From contig JAFDTZ010000001.1 in the NCBI GenBank assembly GCA_019594305.1, forward strand, positions 1-45,617: a stretch of DNA of 45,617 nt, given 5' to 3'. The notes below the pieces were generated by a model, which was not told where the DNA came from, searched no databases, and saw only the letters and a program-made list of their open reading frames with translations. Of the stretch, positions 31,471 through 39,326 are shown piece by piece. The position numbers were made by a program, and so were the translations under genes. The stretch's first letter is position 1; each line of letters begins with the position of its first letter. The DNA comes from Thermoplasmata archaeon (GTDB lineage Archaea > Thermoplasmatota > Thermoplasmata > Halarchaeoplasmatales > Halarchaeoplasmataceae).

Positions 31471-32717
31471 TCGGGTTCACCTCCGAAGTCCGACAACGAT
31501 ACCTGGCCCGATGTGTCTTTCTCGGCGGACACCTTTCCTATCTTAACCCCGTTGATCAATGCCCATGCATCACTCCATAAACGCCCTTCGTAGTCGTCCT
31601 TTGTCTCGCCGTCGGCCTGCTCCGTCTTTAATATACTCAGCAGTTGACCGGCAAATGATATGTCCACACCTTCTGGTGTCCCGTACTCCTCCAGCAGGCT
31701 CTCCTCTACCTTTTCGGTACTCTCTTCCCTTACCTTGATCCTTTCCAGGTTCTTTCCCGATAGTTGTCTGCGATTGACGAACACCGTTTTAGCCCCTGCT
31801 TTCTCCAGTTTCTGCTTCACCTCGTTGAAGTCTATATCTTCTGGTACGCCCTCGGTGAGTTCACCGTGTACTTTAAGCAAGAAAATCTCTTCTGATATTT
31901 TTCCGGAATAGAGTGCCGATAACTTTTCTTCCAGCTCCCTTGTGCTCATACCGGTAGCATCCACATCTTCGCGCTTTATACCGAAGGAATCCAATTCGAT
32001 ATACACAGGGTTCCAGTCGTCAACTATGAAAAAACCTCTATGCTCTTCCCTCTCCAGGTCGGTATACGACGAACCGAAGGTAGCACCCGGGTAGGTGACA
32101 GGCGCACCGTCTTTGACATGCTCTAGCAACCTGTGTACATGCCCTCCCGCATAGTATTTATAACCGTCGGGCAATAAAGACATAGGCACGGTTTCGGACT
32201 CGTGTATATCAGCTGGCTTCATCTCTGACAAAGGTGTGTGGAAGACGAAGATAGCGTCACCGTCGGGTTCCTGAAAATCTATCGATTCGTAGTAACTTGC
32301 ATCCATTCGGTTCTTCCTACCGCTCATACCCGCGATGGATATCCCCGTAGGATCTTTTACATGTGACAGTTTACCTTCGTCGTGAAGATACTGCACCACT
32401 TTTTTGAATACCTGTGCACTCTCAAGCACATCTATCAAAGATGCCTTGGAGATGTTGAAGTCGTGGGAGCCGTAAACCGCATATATCCTGATACCACGGC
32501 CCCTTGCCTCTATCATAGCCTTCACAGCCCTGTTGACTACATCCATATCCGGATGGGGGTTGTGGAACAGGTCTCCCGCGATTATGATAAAATCTACTTC
32601 TCTCTCTATACAGATATCGACAGCCTCTTCGAAGGCCTTAAGATTGTATTCCCTAAGCTCGGGATTGCGCCCGAAAGCACCCAGGTGACAGTCTGCCATA
32701 TGTGCGAACCTAACCAT
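31467..32717 (-). CDS. mre11: DNA double-strand break repair nuclease Mre11
   Basis: 416 aa, a Mn-dependent 3'-5' exonuclease and endonuclease. Phosphoesterase motifs run in order: MADCHLGAF, IIAGDLFHN, VYGSHD, FVFHTPL and YAGGHVHR. A C-terminal region for DNA capping and Rad50 binding follows. The start is ATG 32717, four nt after the herA stop, with GGGTGA (including that stop) as ribosome site; the longer upstream frame lies inside herA. Confidence 0.95.
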   Translation of the reverse strand: MVRFAHMADCHLGAFGRNPELREYNLKAFEEAVDICIEREVDFIIIAGDLFHNPHPDMDVVNRAVKAMIEARGRGIRIYAVYGSHDFNISKASLIDVLESAQVFKKVVQYLHDEGKLSHVKDPTGISIAGMSGRKNRMDASYYESIDFQEPDGDAIFVFHTPLSEMKPADIHESETVPMSLLPDGYKYYAGGHVHRLLEHVKDGAPVTYPGATFGSSYTDLEREEHRGFFIVDDWNPVYIELDSFGIKREDVDATGMSTRELEEKLSALYSGKISEEIFLLKVHGELTEGVPEDIDFNEVKQKLEKAGAKTVFVNRRQLSGKNLERIKVREESTEKVEESLLEEYGTPEGVDISFAGQLLSILKTEQADGETKDDYEGRLWSDAWALINGVKIGKVSAEKDTSGQVSLSDFGGEPE

Positions 32718-32721
32718 CGTC

Positions 32722-34221
32722 TCACCCGAAGAACTCCAGCTTCGTCTTTTTTCTTCCCCCTTCCACGACATCATCGAAGAGGTCTATCTTTATGGGTACG
32801 GCGAACTTGGTGAATATGCTACTCACCAGGGCCTCGCCCTTGTCCAAGCTGGCGATGTTCTTTCCGTCTTTTGAAAGGTCTTGGGCGGCACTACCGATTA
32901 TCGCTTCTCTCTCGCTCTTCATCTCGTTACCGAGAATGATCTTGGTGTTCATGTTAGCCAGTATCTCACGTGGTATCATACTGGACAACTGGGTTATGGC
33001 GATGAGTCCGACCCTGAACTTTCGTCCCTCCCTAGCGATGGAATGGAAAACATTCCTGCCACCTCGTTCGCCCAGCACTCTCGGTGCTTCCTCGATCACT
33101 ATACCGATGGTCGGTTTGCTGTCCAGTTCCCCCAACTCCTTGTATTTTTTATATCGGTTGAATACCCTGTCGGTGATCATACCGGCTATCAACAACTCCT
33201 TGTCTCCCGACATAGAACTAGTATCCAAAATCACCTTTTTTCCGTCCTCCAGTGCATCGGCTATCTCGTTGACCATGTTGTCCGAGCCTTGGGTAACGAA
33301 TATACTGCCTCTCGGCACTACCTCACCGTTTACCATACGTACGTCGAAGGAAAGCTGCAGTTTACGCTGCAGAACATTAAGAGTGGTTTCGTGGATGCCG
33401 TGGGCCTTAGCATCTTCAGCTTCCGCCCTTAATATCGCCTTCAGCCAATTATCGTGATATATATTGTAGTACACGTACATGGCCTGACTTTGGGCGTCAG
33501 TTATGTCGATGATCCCCCTGAGGTTCCACGGTCTAAGCAGAGATATATTTATCCTCAGGCTATAGCCACCTTTCGGCGGGTTCGGTGAATAGTACAGTAC
33601 TTTATCTCTGGCATCATGGTGGTCCTTTATACCTATCTCGTTACGGCCGAAGTATTCATCGTGGGGATCTATCACCAGGACCCCGCACCATTCCTTGGGA
33701 ACCATGTCCCAAAGCATCACCTTGACAAGGTTACTCTTTCCGCGTCCTGTGGTTGCGGGTATCAATATATGGTGAGAGAGGGCCTCCTTGCCGTTGATCT
33801 TTACCGGTACATCCAACACCATGCTGCCGCTCCGTACCTTGCCGAGATACAGACTGTTCTCCGGTTCCTCCATAAAGTAAAAATCATCCTTCTTCACCCT
33901 GTCCACAGTACCGAAGAATCCCGGCAGTCGCTTCGGTATCTTTGCTACTCCTTTTTTGACATGTACCAGCGGTTTGGCTTTGGCACTCACATAATTCCTT
34001 ATCTCCTCTTCCATCAGTGAGGTATCGTCGTAACCTTCCAGCTGCATACCGCTCATCCTAGCTATGTCAGTATCTTCCAGCAACGAACCGTATGCAAGGT
34101 CGTACACTTGAAGAATGATGTCGTCTATGGACAGCAAGTCACCGATCTCTATGATCTGTCCGCTTTTTTGCCTTACCAGAAGTTCGCCGTATTCTCCGCC
34201 TATTATCTGTCCTACTACCAT
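32722..34221 (-). CDS. herA: DNA double-strand break repair helicase HerA
   Basis: A 499-aa hexameric FtsK/VirB4-type translocase that works with NurA in end resection. The N-terminal HAS barrel (VVGQIIGG...) is followed by Walker A TTGRGKSN and Walker B VLVIDPHDEY, then the sensor region FRVGLIAITQLSSMIP with DLSKDGKNIASLDKGEAL toward the end. AGGTGA precedes the ATG. It sits 10 nt after nurA and 4 nt before mre11. Confidence 0.95.
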   Translation of the reverse strand: MVVGQIIGGEYGELLVRQKSGQIIEIGDLLSIDDIILQVYDLAYGSLLEDTDIARMSGMQLEGYDDTSLMEEEIRNYVSAKAKPLVHVKKGVAKIPKRLPGFFGTVDRVKKDDFYFMEEPENSLYLGKVRSGSMVLDVPVKINGKEALSHHILIPATTGRGKSNLVKVMLWDMVPKEWCGVLVIDPHDEYFGRNEIGIKDHHDARDKVLYYSPNPPKGGYSLRINISLLRPWNLRGIIDITDAQSQAMYVYYNIYHDNWLKAILRAEAEDAKAHGIHETTLNVLQRKLQLSFDVRMVNGEVVPRGSIFVTQGSDNMVNEIADALEDGKKVILDTSSMSGDKELLIAGMITDRVFNRYKKYKELGELDSKPTIGIVIEEAPRVLGERGGRNVFHSIAREGRKFRVGLIAITQLSSMIPREILANMNTKIILGNEMKSEREAIIGSAAQDLSKDGKNIASLDKGEALVSSIFTKFAVPIKIDLFDDVVEGGRKKTKLEFFG

Positions 34222-34231
34222 ATGATCTCAC

Positions 34232-35251
34232 CTAAATATCGCTCAATATATCGTGGGCGTTCATGGAGTTCACCTTGTAATGCATGGACTTCCCCATCAT
34301 GCCCGTTCCCAGTGTTCTGAGGTACTTCACCTCCTCGTCGGTCACACGAGCCCTTTTGTCCGCGTCTACTAGCCCGTAAGGATACCCGAGGAATATGGGA
34401 TCCTTGGCCTGTACCGCGAGTTCGCCTAAAACCTTATCCACCGGTATATCTTGCTCCCGATGGAACTCAGTTCGGAACACGTAGTCGGAAGACCCGTGGT
34501 ACTTAATAACATAAATATCTCCCATGTGGTCCGGGTGACGGTTAGCCGCTACGGGATGGTAGTACCACCTTCCTCCCGTAATATCATCCGCCATGCCCCT
34601 TATTGCCGCCAGTAGGGGGTACCCCGTGGTGGTCATCAGTGAACTCGTCTTCGCGATTCCAGTCAGTATCACGCCCTTCTCCATACATCCTTGGTAAAGG
34701 TCATTTGCGTAACCACGTTCCTCCTCCACGCTCGTCTGAAGTACACCGTCCTTGACCAGTATATCACCTTTATCCAGATGCTCTTTCACCGCGTACTTTG
34801 CCACGAGCCATTCCAGGTAACGCCTCACGGTGTGTCCGGCATTCATCATGCTTCCGCCGTCGATCTCGTCCCTGCTAAGGACGAATTTGCGTTCTCCCAG
34901 AGGGATGGTAGAGTTTATGGGGTATAGGATAGAAACTATCCTGTCCTCAACCGGTCTTGAAACAAGGTAACCGCTGAAGGGTTCGATGTTCTTCACCCTT
35001 GTCCGGCCCCTGAAGAGGTTGAAATATACCCTTAGAAGGTGTATGCATTCCGACGGTGACTCAAATATGGTGTTGTTACCTCCGTCCACACTGCATATGA
35101 CCCTGTTATCGCTTACCGGCTCAAAATAATTGAAATTATCCGTTGATAATGGAAAGGGTTCATAGTACTGCTCCTGTTTAAAATAAGGCATCCCCCACTC
35201 TTCCGGTATGTGGTCCATGTCACTCAGCAGGTCCATCAGTTCACGTATCAT
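34232..35251 (-). CDS. nurA: 5'-3' nuclease NurA
   Basis: 339 aa, an RNase H-like nuclease paired with HerA. Metal-binding motifs are SVDGG near residue 60 and LVKDGVLQ in the middle, with GIAKTS after them. The tail NAHDILSDI is the typical NurA ending. First gene of the resection operon. ATG 35251 is preferred over 35269 because a TTTAAG TATA candidate (35276-35286) predicts transcription start near 35254. GGTG before it is also compatible with a short leader. Confidence 0.93.
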   Translation of the reverse strand: MIRELMDLLSDMDHIPEEWGMPYFKQEQYYEPFPLSTDNFNYFEPVSDNRVICSVDGGNNTIFESPSECIHLLRVYFNLFRGRTRVKNIEPFSGYLVSRPVEDRIVSILYPINSTIPLGERKFVLSRDEIDGGSMMNAGHTVRRYLEWLVAKYAVKEHLDKGDILVKDGVLQTSVEEERGYANDLYQGCMEKGVILTGIAKTSSLMTTTGYPLLAAIRGMADDITGGRWYYHPVAANRHPDHMGDIYVIKYHGSSDYVFRTEFHREQDIPVDKVLGELAVQAKDPIFLGYPYGLVDADKRARVTDEEVKYLRTLGTGMMGKSMHYKVNSMNAHDILSDI

Positions 35252-35349
35252 TCTTTTACACCATATCACCAGTGGTACTTAAAGGTTAAAGTCAGAGTAC
35301 GGTGAAAGTGGTTCACCAGCGGGATAAAACTTTATTAAATATAAACCTT

Positions 35350-36411
35350 TCACTGGCGGGGGCCTGCGGCATCGAGCATACGATTGAATAGATTGTAACA
35401 ATCTTCTATCTCGTCTTCGTACCCGTTCCTCAACAGGCCGACATCTATACGGGTAGGTTTCGAATTCTCCAAAAAGTCAATGAGGGTCTCCTTCGAACGA
35501 TCGAATATATCTTCGATGAATTCCGGCCTGTCGTGGAGTACGGACCTGCCGAATACTGAAAGGTACTTGAATGAGTTTCCCCCGTACCTTTCAATCTCAT
35601 CCGTTTCCGAGATCATTTTCAAAAATGAAACACCTATAAGATATGGAATACCGATGACCTTTTTCATGACTTTGTCATGATCCTTTGCATCGATCCTGAG
35701 TAGTTCGAAACCCATAGGCTGGAAGACGGACCTTACGACTTCGGCATCGGCCTCCCTTCCCTCTACCGGTATGATGACCACTCTTTTACCTTCGAGGTTT
35801 TTTGAGCCGCAGCCGAACATGGGATGTACACTCGCCACCTTTACGGAATCGGGAAATTCATTGTAGATACCGAGTACTTCATCCTTAAAGGTGGATATAT
35901 CGAAAACCGCTTTTTCATCGCCGGAAACCGCCATGTCCGCAAGCTCTTCGACTATTCCGGGTACGGTATCCGTCGGTGTAGCTATCATTATAAAATCGCA
36001 TCCCCTGTAAAGCTCGCTTATCGAAGAGTAACAGTGGAATTCATCCGTAATATTCATGGTATCGTAAAGGGCCACTTCCATCTTCATGGAGAATTCTTCC
36101 GCCAGTAACTTACCCATCCTACCGTATCCGATGATACCCATCTTCTTATTACTGAGGTGACTAGCATCCGTACTGCTCATGCTCGCCAATTCTTCTCTCT
36201 TGGTCTTGCTGATTATGCGATCAAATATGTCCCTGTATTCACCCGCTCTTTCTAATACCTTCATCTCCCTGCCCAGGTCTTCGACGGATATATCCCTTAA
36301 GGCCTTCATCTCGCCTATCTTACAGCCTAACTTAACCCGTTTATCGAGTAACTCGATTATCGCCTCGTCTATCTTGTCGATCTCTTTCCTGAGTTCATAT
36401 ATCTCTTCCAA
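35350..36411 (-). CDS. tyrA: Bifunctional chorismate mutase / prephenate dehydrogenase
   Basis: 353 aa. The AroQ-type chorismate mutase domain is at residues 1-85 (LRKEIDKIDEAIIELLDKRVKLG). The NAD-dependent prephenate dehydrogenase follows from about 90 (GIIGYGRMGKLLAEEF, then VHPMFGCGSKNLEGK with the catalytic His). It channels chorismate via prephenate to the tyrosine precursor 4-hydroxyphenylpyruvate. The start is TTG 36411, placed 6 nt after AAGGTG; the GTG at 36420 belongs to that site. Third gene of the aro operon, 76 nt after DAHP synthase. Confidence 0.93.
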   Translation of the reverse strand: MEEIYELRKEIDKIDEAIIELLDKRVKLGCKIGEMKALRDISVEDLGREMKVLERAGEYRDIFDRIISKTKREELASMSSTDASHLSNKKMGIIGYGRMGKLLAEEFSMKMEVALYDTMNITDEFHCYSSISELYRGCDFIMIATPTDTVPGIVEELADMAVSGDEKAVFDISTFKDEVLGIYNEFPDSVKVASVHPMFGCGSKNLEGKRVVIIPVEGREADAEVVRSVFQPMGFELLRIDAKDHDKVMKKVIGIPYLIGVSFLKMISETDEIERYGGNSFKYLSVFGRSVLHDRPEFIEDIFDRSKETLIDFLENSKPTRIDVGLLRNGYEDEIEDCYNLFNRMLDAAGPRQ

Positions 36412-36487
36412 CTGGAACACCTTGGGACTTCAGATAAACAATTCTATATCTATTTTTGGCTGCCCCTTGTTTGATACAATACACGGT

Positions 36488-37297
36488 TCAACCGGTAGAA
36501 GTGACTATATTTTGAGATGCCTTCATCCACGGATCCAAATCGCGCATGAGCTGGTGAAAATCCTCGAACCTTAGACTCTGTTTTCCGTCACATAATGCAT
36601 TTTCAGGTTCCGGGTGTACCTCGATCATGATACCGTCAGCCTCGATAGCCACAGCTGCCTTTGTAAGGGGTGTGATTAGGTTTCTGTTCCCTGCGGCATG
36701 GGATAGATCAACAACTATGGGCATGGAACAGCGTTCCTTTACCACAGGTACCGCCGAGATGTCAAGAGTGAACCGTGTAGAGGTCTCGAAGGTCCTTATG
36801 CCTCTTTCGCAAAGTATCACTTTCTCGTTCCCTTCGCTGATGATGTATTCGGCCGACTGGAGCCATTCATCTATTGTGTTACCGAAACCTCTCTTCAACA
36901 ACACCGGTTTGTCCGTCCTTCCCACTTCCTTTAAAAGGTCGAAGTTCTGGCTGTTCCGAGCTCCGATCTGTAATATATCTATGTACTTACACAAGAGCTC
37001 TACCTTCCTAGTGTCCATCACCTCGCTCACCGTGGGTAAACCGTATCTTTTGCCCGCATCGCTGAGCCATTTTAGGGCCTTCTCCCCATGGCCCTGGAAC
37101 GAGTAGGGTGACGAGCGCGGCTTGAAGGCTCCTCCTCTGAGAACATCCACGCCTATTTCCTTCAGAAAGCTTGCGGTTTTCATTATCTGTTCTTTACTTT
37201 CCACAGAACAAGGTCCGGCGATCAAGACGATATTTTCTCCGAACTTGACACCACCGACCTTTACCGCTCTCCTCTCATTTTCGATCTGGTTGTTCAT
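36488..37297 (-). CDS. aroF: 3-deoxy-7-phosphoheptulonate (DAHP) synthase, type I-beta
   Basis: A 269-aa first enzyme of the shikimate pathway, joining phosphoenolpyruvate and erythrose 4-phosphate. Motifs are IAGPCSVES, LRGGAFKPRSSPYSFQG, LQIGARNSQNFDLLK, LLKRG, CERGIRTFET and DLSHAAG. This is the compact KDO8P-synthase-like form without a regulatory domain of its own. Its ATG overlaps the stop of the upstream winged-helix gene (ATGA), with GAGGTGA as ribosome site. The presence of DAHP synthase shows a classical entry rather than the ADH-based archaeal route (family knowledge). Confidence 0.94.
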   Translation of the reverse strand: MNNQIENERRAVKVGGVKFGENIVLIAGPCSVESKEQIMKTASFLKEIGVDVLRGGAFKPRSSPYSFQGHGEKALKWLSDAGKRYGLPTVSEVMDTRKVELLCKYIDILQIGARNSQNFDLLKEVGRTDKPVLLKRGFGNTIDEWLQSAEYIISEGNEKVILCERGIRTFETSTRFTLDISAVPVVKERCSMPIVVDLSHAAGNRNLITPLTKAAVAIEADGIMIEVHPEPENALCDGKQSLRFEDFHQLMRDLDPWMKASQNIVTSTG

Positions 37298-37740
37298 CTA
37301 TCTTTCACCTCTTCGTTGTCTTTTTTTATTATATCCCGTATCATCTTTCCGTACGATGTAAGGGTCACCGGGACAGGGTCGTCCCTGCAGCCATAGTCTA
37401 TAAGGTAAAGATCTTTCAGTATACGGGCATTAAGTTTGAGGGTAGATACCGGTATATCGTATCTGTCACAAAGGTGGTTGAGCAATTTGTTAAGGGACCT
37501 TTTATCACCGTTAATATGCTCTAGTAGGAATCTCTGGTTATCGTTCAAAGCCCTTAAGAATAGATTTCTAAATACTTCAACGTGCTCTTCGGCGCTACCC
37601 TCTAGCGGGGCAACAGATATTGGCGGGGCATCACGACCGTACTCTTCTCGAATTGGCAGGGCATCACTATCACTTATATCACAAACAAAAGGGCTTATAT
37701 TTAAATCATTGGATTGGTCAACCGGTCTATAAGGTTTCAT
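37294..37740 (-). CDS. Putative winged-helix protein leading the aro operon
   Basis: 148 aa of unknown family. The N-terminal 50 residues are loose and Pro/Asp-rich. From about 55 on it is helical: RNLFLRALNDNQRFLLEHING, then KLLNHLCDRYDIPVSTLKLNARILKDLYLIDYG, a pattern like a winged helix with recognition helix and wing (PVTLTSYGKM). It is translationally coupled to DAHP synthase, so a regulator of the operon is a fair guess. ATG 37740 is chosen since AAATTTATGG (37760-37772) is a TATA at leaderless distance; ATG 37758 lies too close to it. Confidence 0.7.
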   Translation of the reverse strand: MKPYRPVDQSNDLNISPFVCDISDSDALPIREEYGRDAPPISVAPLEGSAEEHVEVFRNLFLRALNDNQRFLLEHINGDKRSLNKLLNHLCDRYDIPVSTLKLNARILKDLYLIDYGCRDDPVPVTLTSYGKMIRDIIKKDNEEVKDR

Positions 37741-37772
37741 GGTAACACTTCGGTACATACCATAAATTTTTC

Positions 37773-37966
37773 TTTCAATAACGCAGTTGATCTTTGAAGT
37801 ATCACGTATGTTTCCAGACAGTTTTATCCCCCCTATCCGTTCTAAAGTTGAGTGACCATAGAACCGGTCATAGCTCAGAACTCGGCCAAACTAAATCCCT
37901 TCTTGTCATAAAGTCATCTAGCACTATGTACTATTTAATACTTGCGTGTACAAATACGTACAATTC
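37773..37966. other. Gene-free interval between the aro operon and the small acidic gene
   Basis: About 190 bases without a credible gene. It holds a weak hairpin, TGACC (37853-37857) with GGTCA (37866-37870), flanked by GAG/CTC. It also holds a near-symmetric TATA-like TATTTAATA (37932-37940) and an inverted repeat TGTAC-AAATAC-GTACA just after it. A short unannotated transcript on either strand is possible but unproven. Confidence 0.35.
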
Positions 37967-38019
37967 ATGAAGGCAAAACCATACGAAAACCACACTCCAT
38001 CTAGGCCGATTTTACCAAA

Positions 38020-38030
38020 AGTATATATAG
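38020..38030 (+). promoter_or_regulatory. Strong TATA box before the small acidic gene
   Basis: AGTATATATAG, among the best TATA matches in the window, is followed by a C-rich stretch. Transcription would start near 38050, giving a leader of about 15 nt with AGGTG at 38055-38059. Confidence 0.6.
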
Positions 38031-38065
38031 ACCCCCCTTACGCCCTTTACATATAGGTGTTTGAT

Positions 38066-38239
38066 ATGAAAGAACCCATATGTTCCATTGAGATAACCAA
38101 AGACTCGGGCCTCCTCAAGGCAAAGGTCCAAAGCAACAAGGGAAGGTACGTAGAGATAGAGAACCATGATCTAGATTATCTTCTGGAAATGGTATACCAG
38201 GATATATCGATGGAGATAGACGAAGATGAATACTGGTAG
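38066..38239 (+). CDS. Small acidic hypothetical protein
   Basis: 57 aa. A beta-like N-terminal half (SIEITKDSGLLKAKVQSNKG, RYVEIENHD) is followed by one acidic helix (DYLLEMVYQDISMEIDEDEYW). No signal peptide or cysteine cluster; one Cys only. ATG 38066 has GGTG 6 nt upstream, and the in-frame GTG at 38057 is part of that site. A strong TATA box suggests high expression. I recognise no family. It ends 13 nt before the convergent stop of a radical SAM gene. Confidence 0.7.
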   Translation: MKEPICSIEITKDSGLLKAKVQSNKGRYVEIENHDLDYLLEMVYQDISMEIDEDEYW

Positions 38240-38252
38240 ATCTTTCTAATCT

Positions 38253-39266
38253 TCAAAGAGATGTTAAGGTTGAGCTTCGAGGGTCGAAGTGCAGGGTTTC
38301 CGGTACCTCCAGTCCTTCTTCCACCAGCCGGAGGACTCTCTCCTTCTCACCTGGCAGCTCGTAACCGTTGAAGGAAGTGTCGAACAAAAGAGTTCCATCC
38401 ATGTTTCTCCAACCGTTCAAAAAGTGGTCAAAACATAGTACTGAAGATACTTCCAATCCATCCACCATCATACCTATCTCCTTTAAACGCTGATGAGGCG
38501 AAGTCATAACGAACTCTCCGTTGATCCGAAGTTTGTGTAGTTCGGTAATGGGATGGACGGTAAGAGGACGCATCCTTATGTAGTCGGGGTCTATACGGTT
38601 CAGAACTTTTGCGGTGTTCACGGCGTGTTCTTTCCATCTCTCTTTACCGCCCAGACCAGGTATCACGTACTCGGACAGTTCAAAACCCGCCTCCTTTGCT
38701 TTTCTTCCCGCCTCTACATGCTGTTCTGGAGTCACACCCTTGTTCATGAGTTCAAGGACCTCGTCATCCCCACTCTCCAGCCCCACGTGAAGTCTGGTCA
38801 AACCGGCATCCTTGATACTTTTCAACTCTTGGATGTCTTTTCTGACTATCGTATCCGCTCTTGCATAGGAAGTGATCCTCTCGAGGGAAGAAAAACAATC
38901 CACAACATATCGAACTATCTCCACCAATCGGTCTGTCGGCACCATGAGAGAATTCGAATCTTGTAGAAAGGCCGTTCTGCCGCCACTCCGGTACCAGTTT
39001 CGGACCATGTACAGCGTTTGGTAGTTAATCTTGTCCGTGTCCCCTCCGTTCACCAGCATGTCCCTTACGATCTTTACGGTGTTTATATCACTCTCGACTT
39101 CACTTACATCCCTTATACTAAATTTTTTATCACGGTAAAAAGGACAGAAAGCACATCTGTTCCAAGGGCAGTTACGGGTGACCCTGATAAGTAACGAACC
39201 GGCACTTCCTTCGTTAGGTGGTCTTATCGGCCCTAGTTCCAAAGAGTACTTTTCCGGGTCTTTCAT
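38253..39266 (-). CDS. Radical SAM protein with CX4CX2C motif
   Basis: 337 aa. The cluster motif near residue 33 is C-PWNR-C-AF-C, one residue longer than the canonical CX3CX2C. FLQDSNSLMVPTDRLVEIVRY, TSYARADTIVRKD and LHVGLESGDDEVLELMNKG are typical of the Elp3/HemN-like radical SAM core. No extra domain is visible. A TATA-like TAAATAATATAG about 30 nt upstream suggests a near-leaderless mRNA. Substrate unknown. Confidence 0.82.
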   Translation of the reverse strand: MKDPEKYSLELGPIRPPNEGSAGSLLIRVTRNCPWNRCAFCPFYRDKKFSIRDVSEVESDINTVKIVRDMLVNGGDTDKINYQTLYMVRNWYRSGGRTAFLQDSNSLMVPTDRLVEIVRYVVDCFSSLERITSYARADTIVRKDIQELKSIKDAGLTRLHVGLESGDDEVLELMNKGVTPEQHVEAGRKAKEAGFELSEYVIPGLGGKERWKEHAVNTAKVLNRIDPDYIRMRPLTVHPITELHKLRINGEFVMTSPHQRLKEIGMMVDGLEVSSVLCFDHFLNGWRNMDGTLLFDTSFNGYELPGEKERVLRLVEEGLEVPETLHFDPRSSTLTSL

Positions 39267-39326
39267 GATAACGGAAAATCCAACGAAGGCTATATTATTT
39301 ACGGAAGGAAGTCGGAGATCAGGCCT

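Noticed and set aside
32792..33457. A 221-codon plus-strand open frame opposite herA
   Set aside because: HerA motifs on the minus strand explain the sequence; the antisense frame lacks promoter, ribosome site and family features.
37840..37880. Riboswitch or attenuator upstream of the aro operon
   Set aside because: The hairpin is weak and lies upstream of the best TATA box for the operon, so it would not be in the mRNA if the leaderless start is right.
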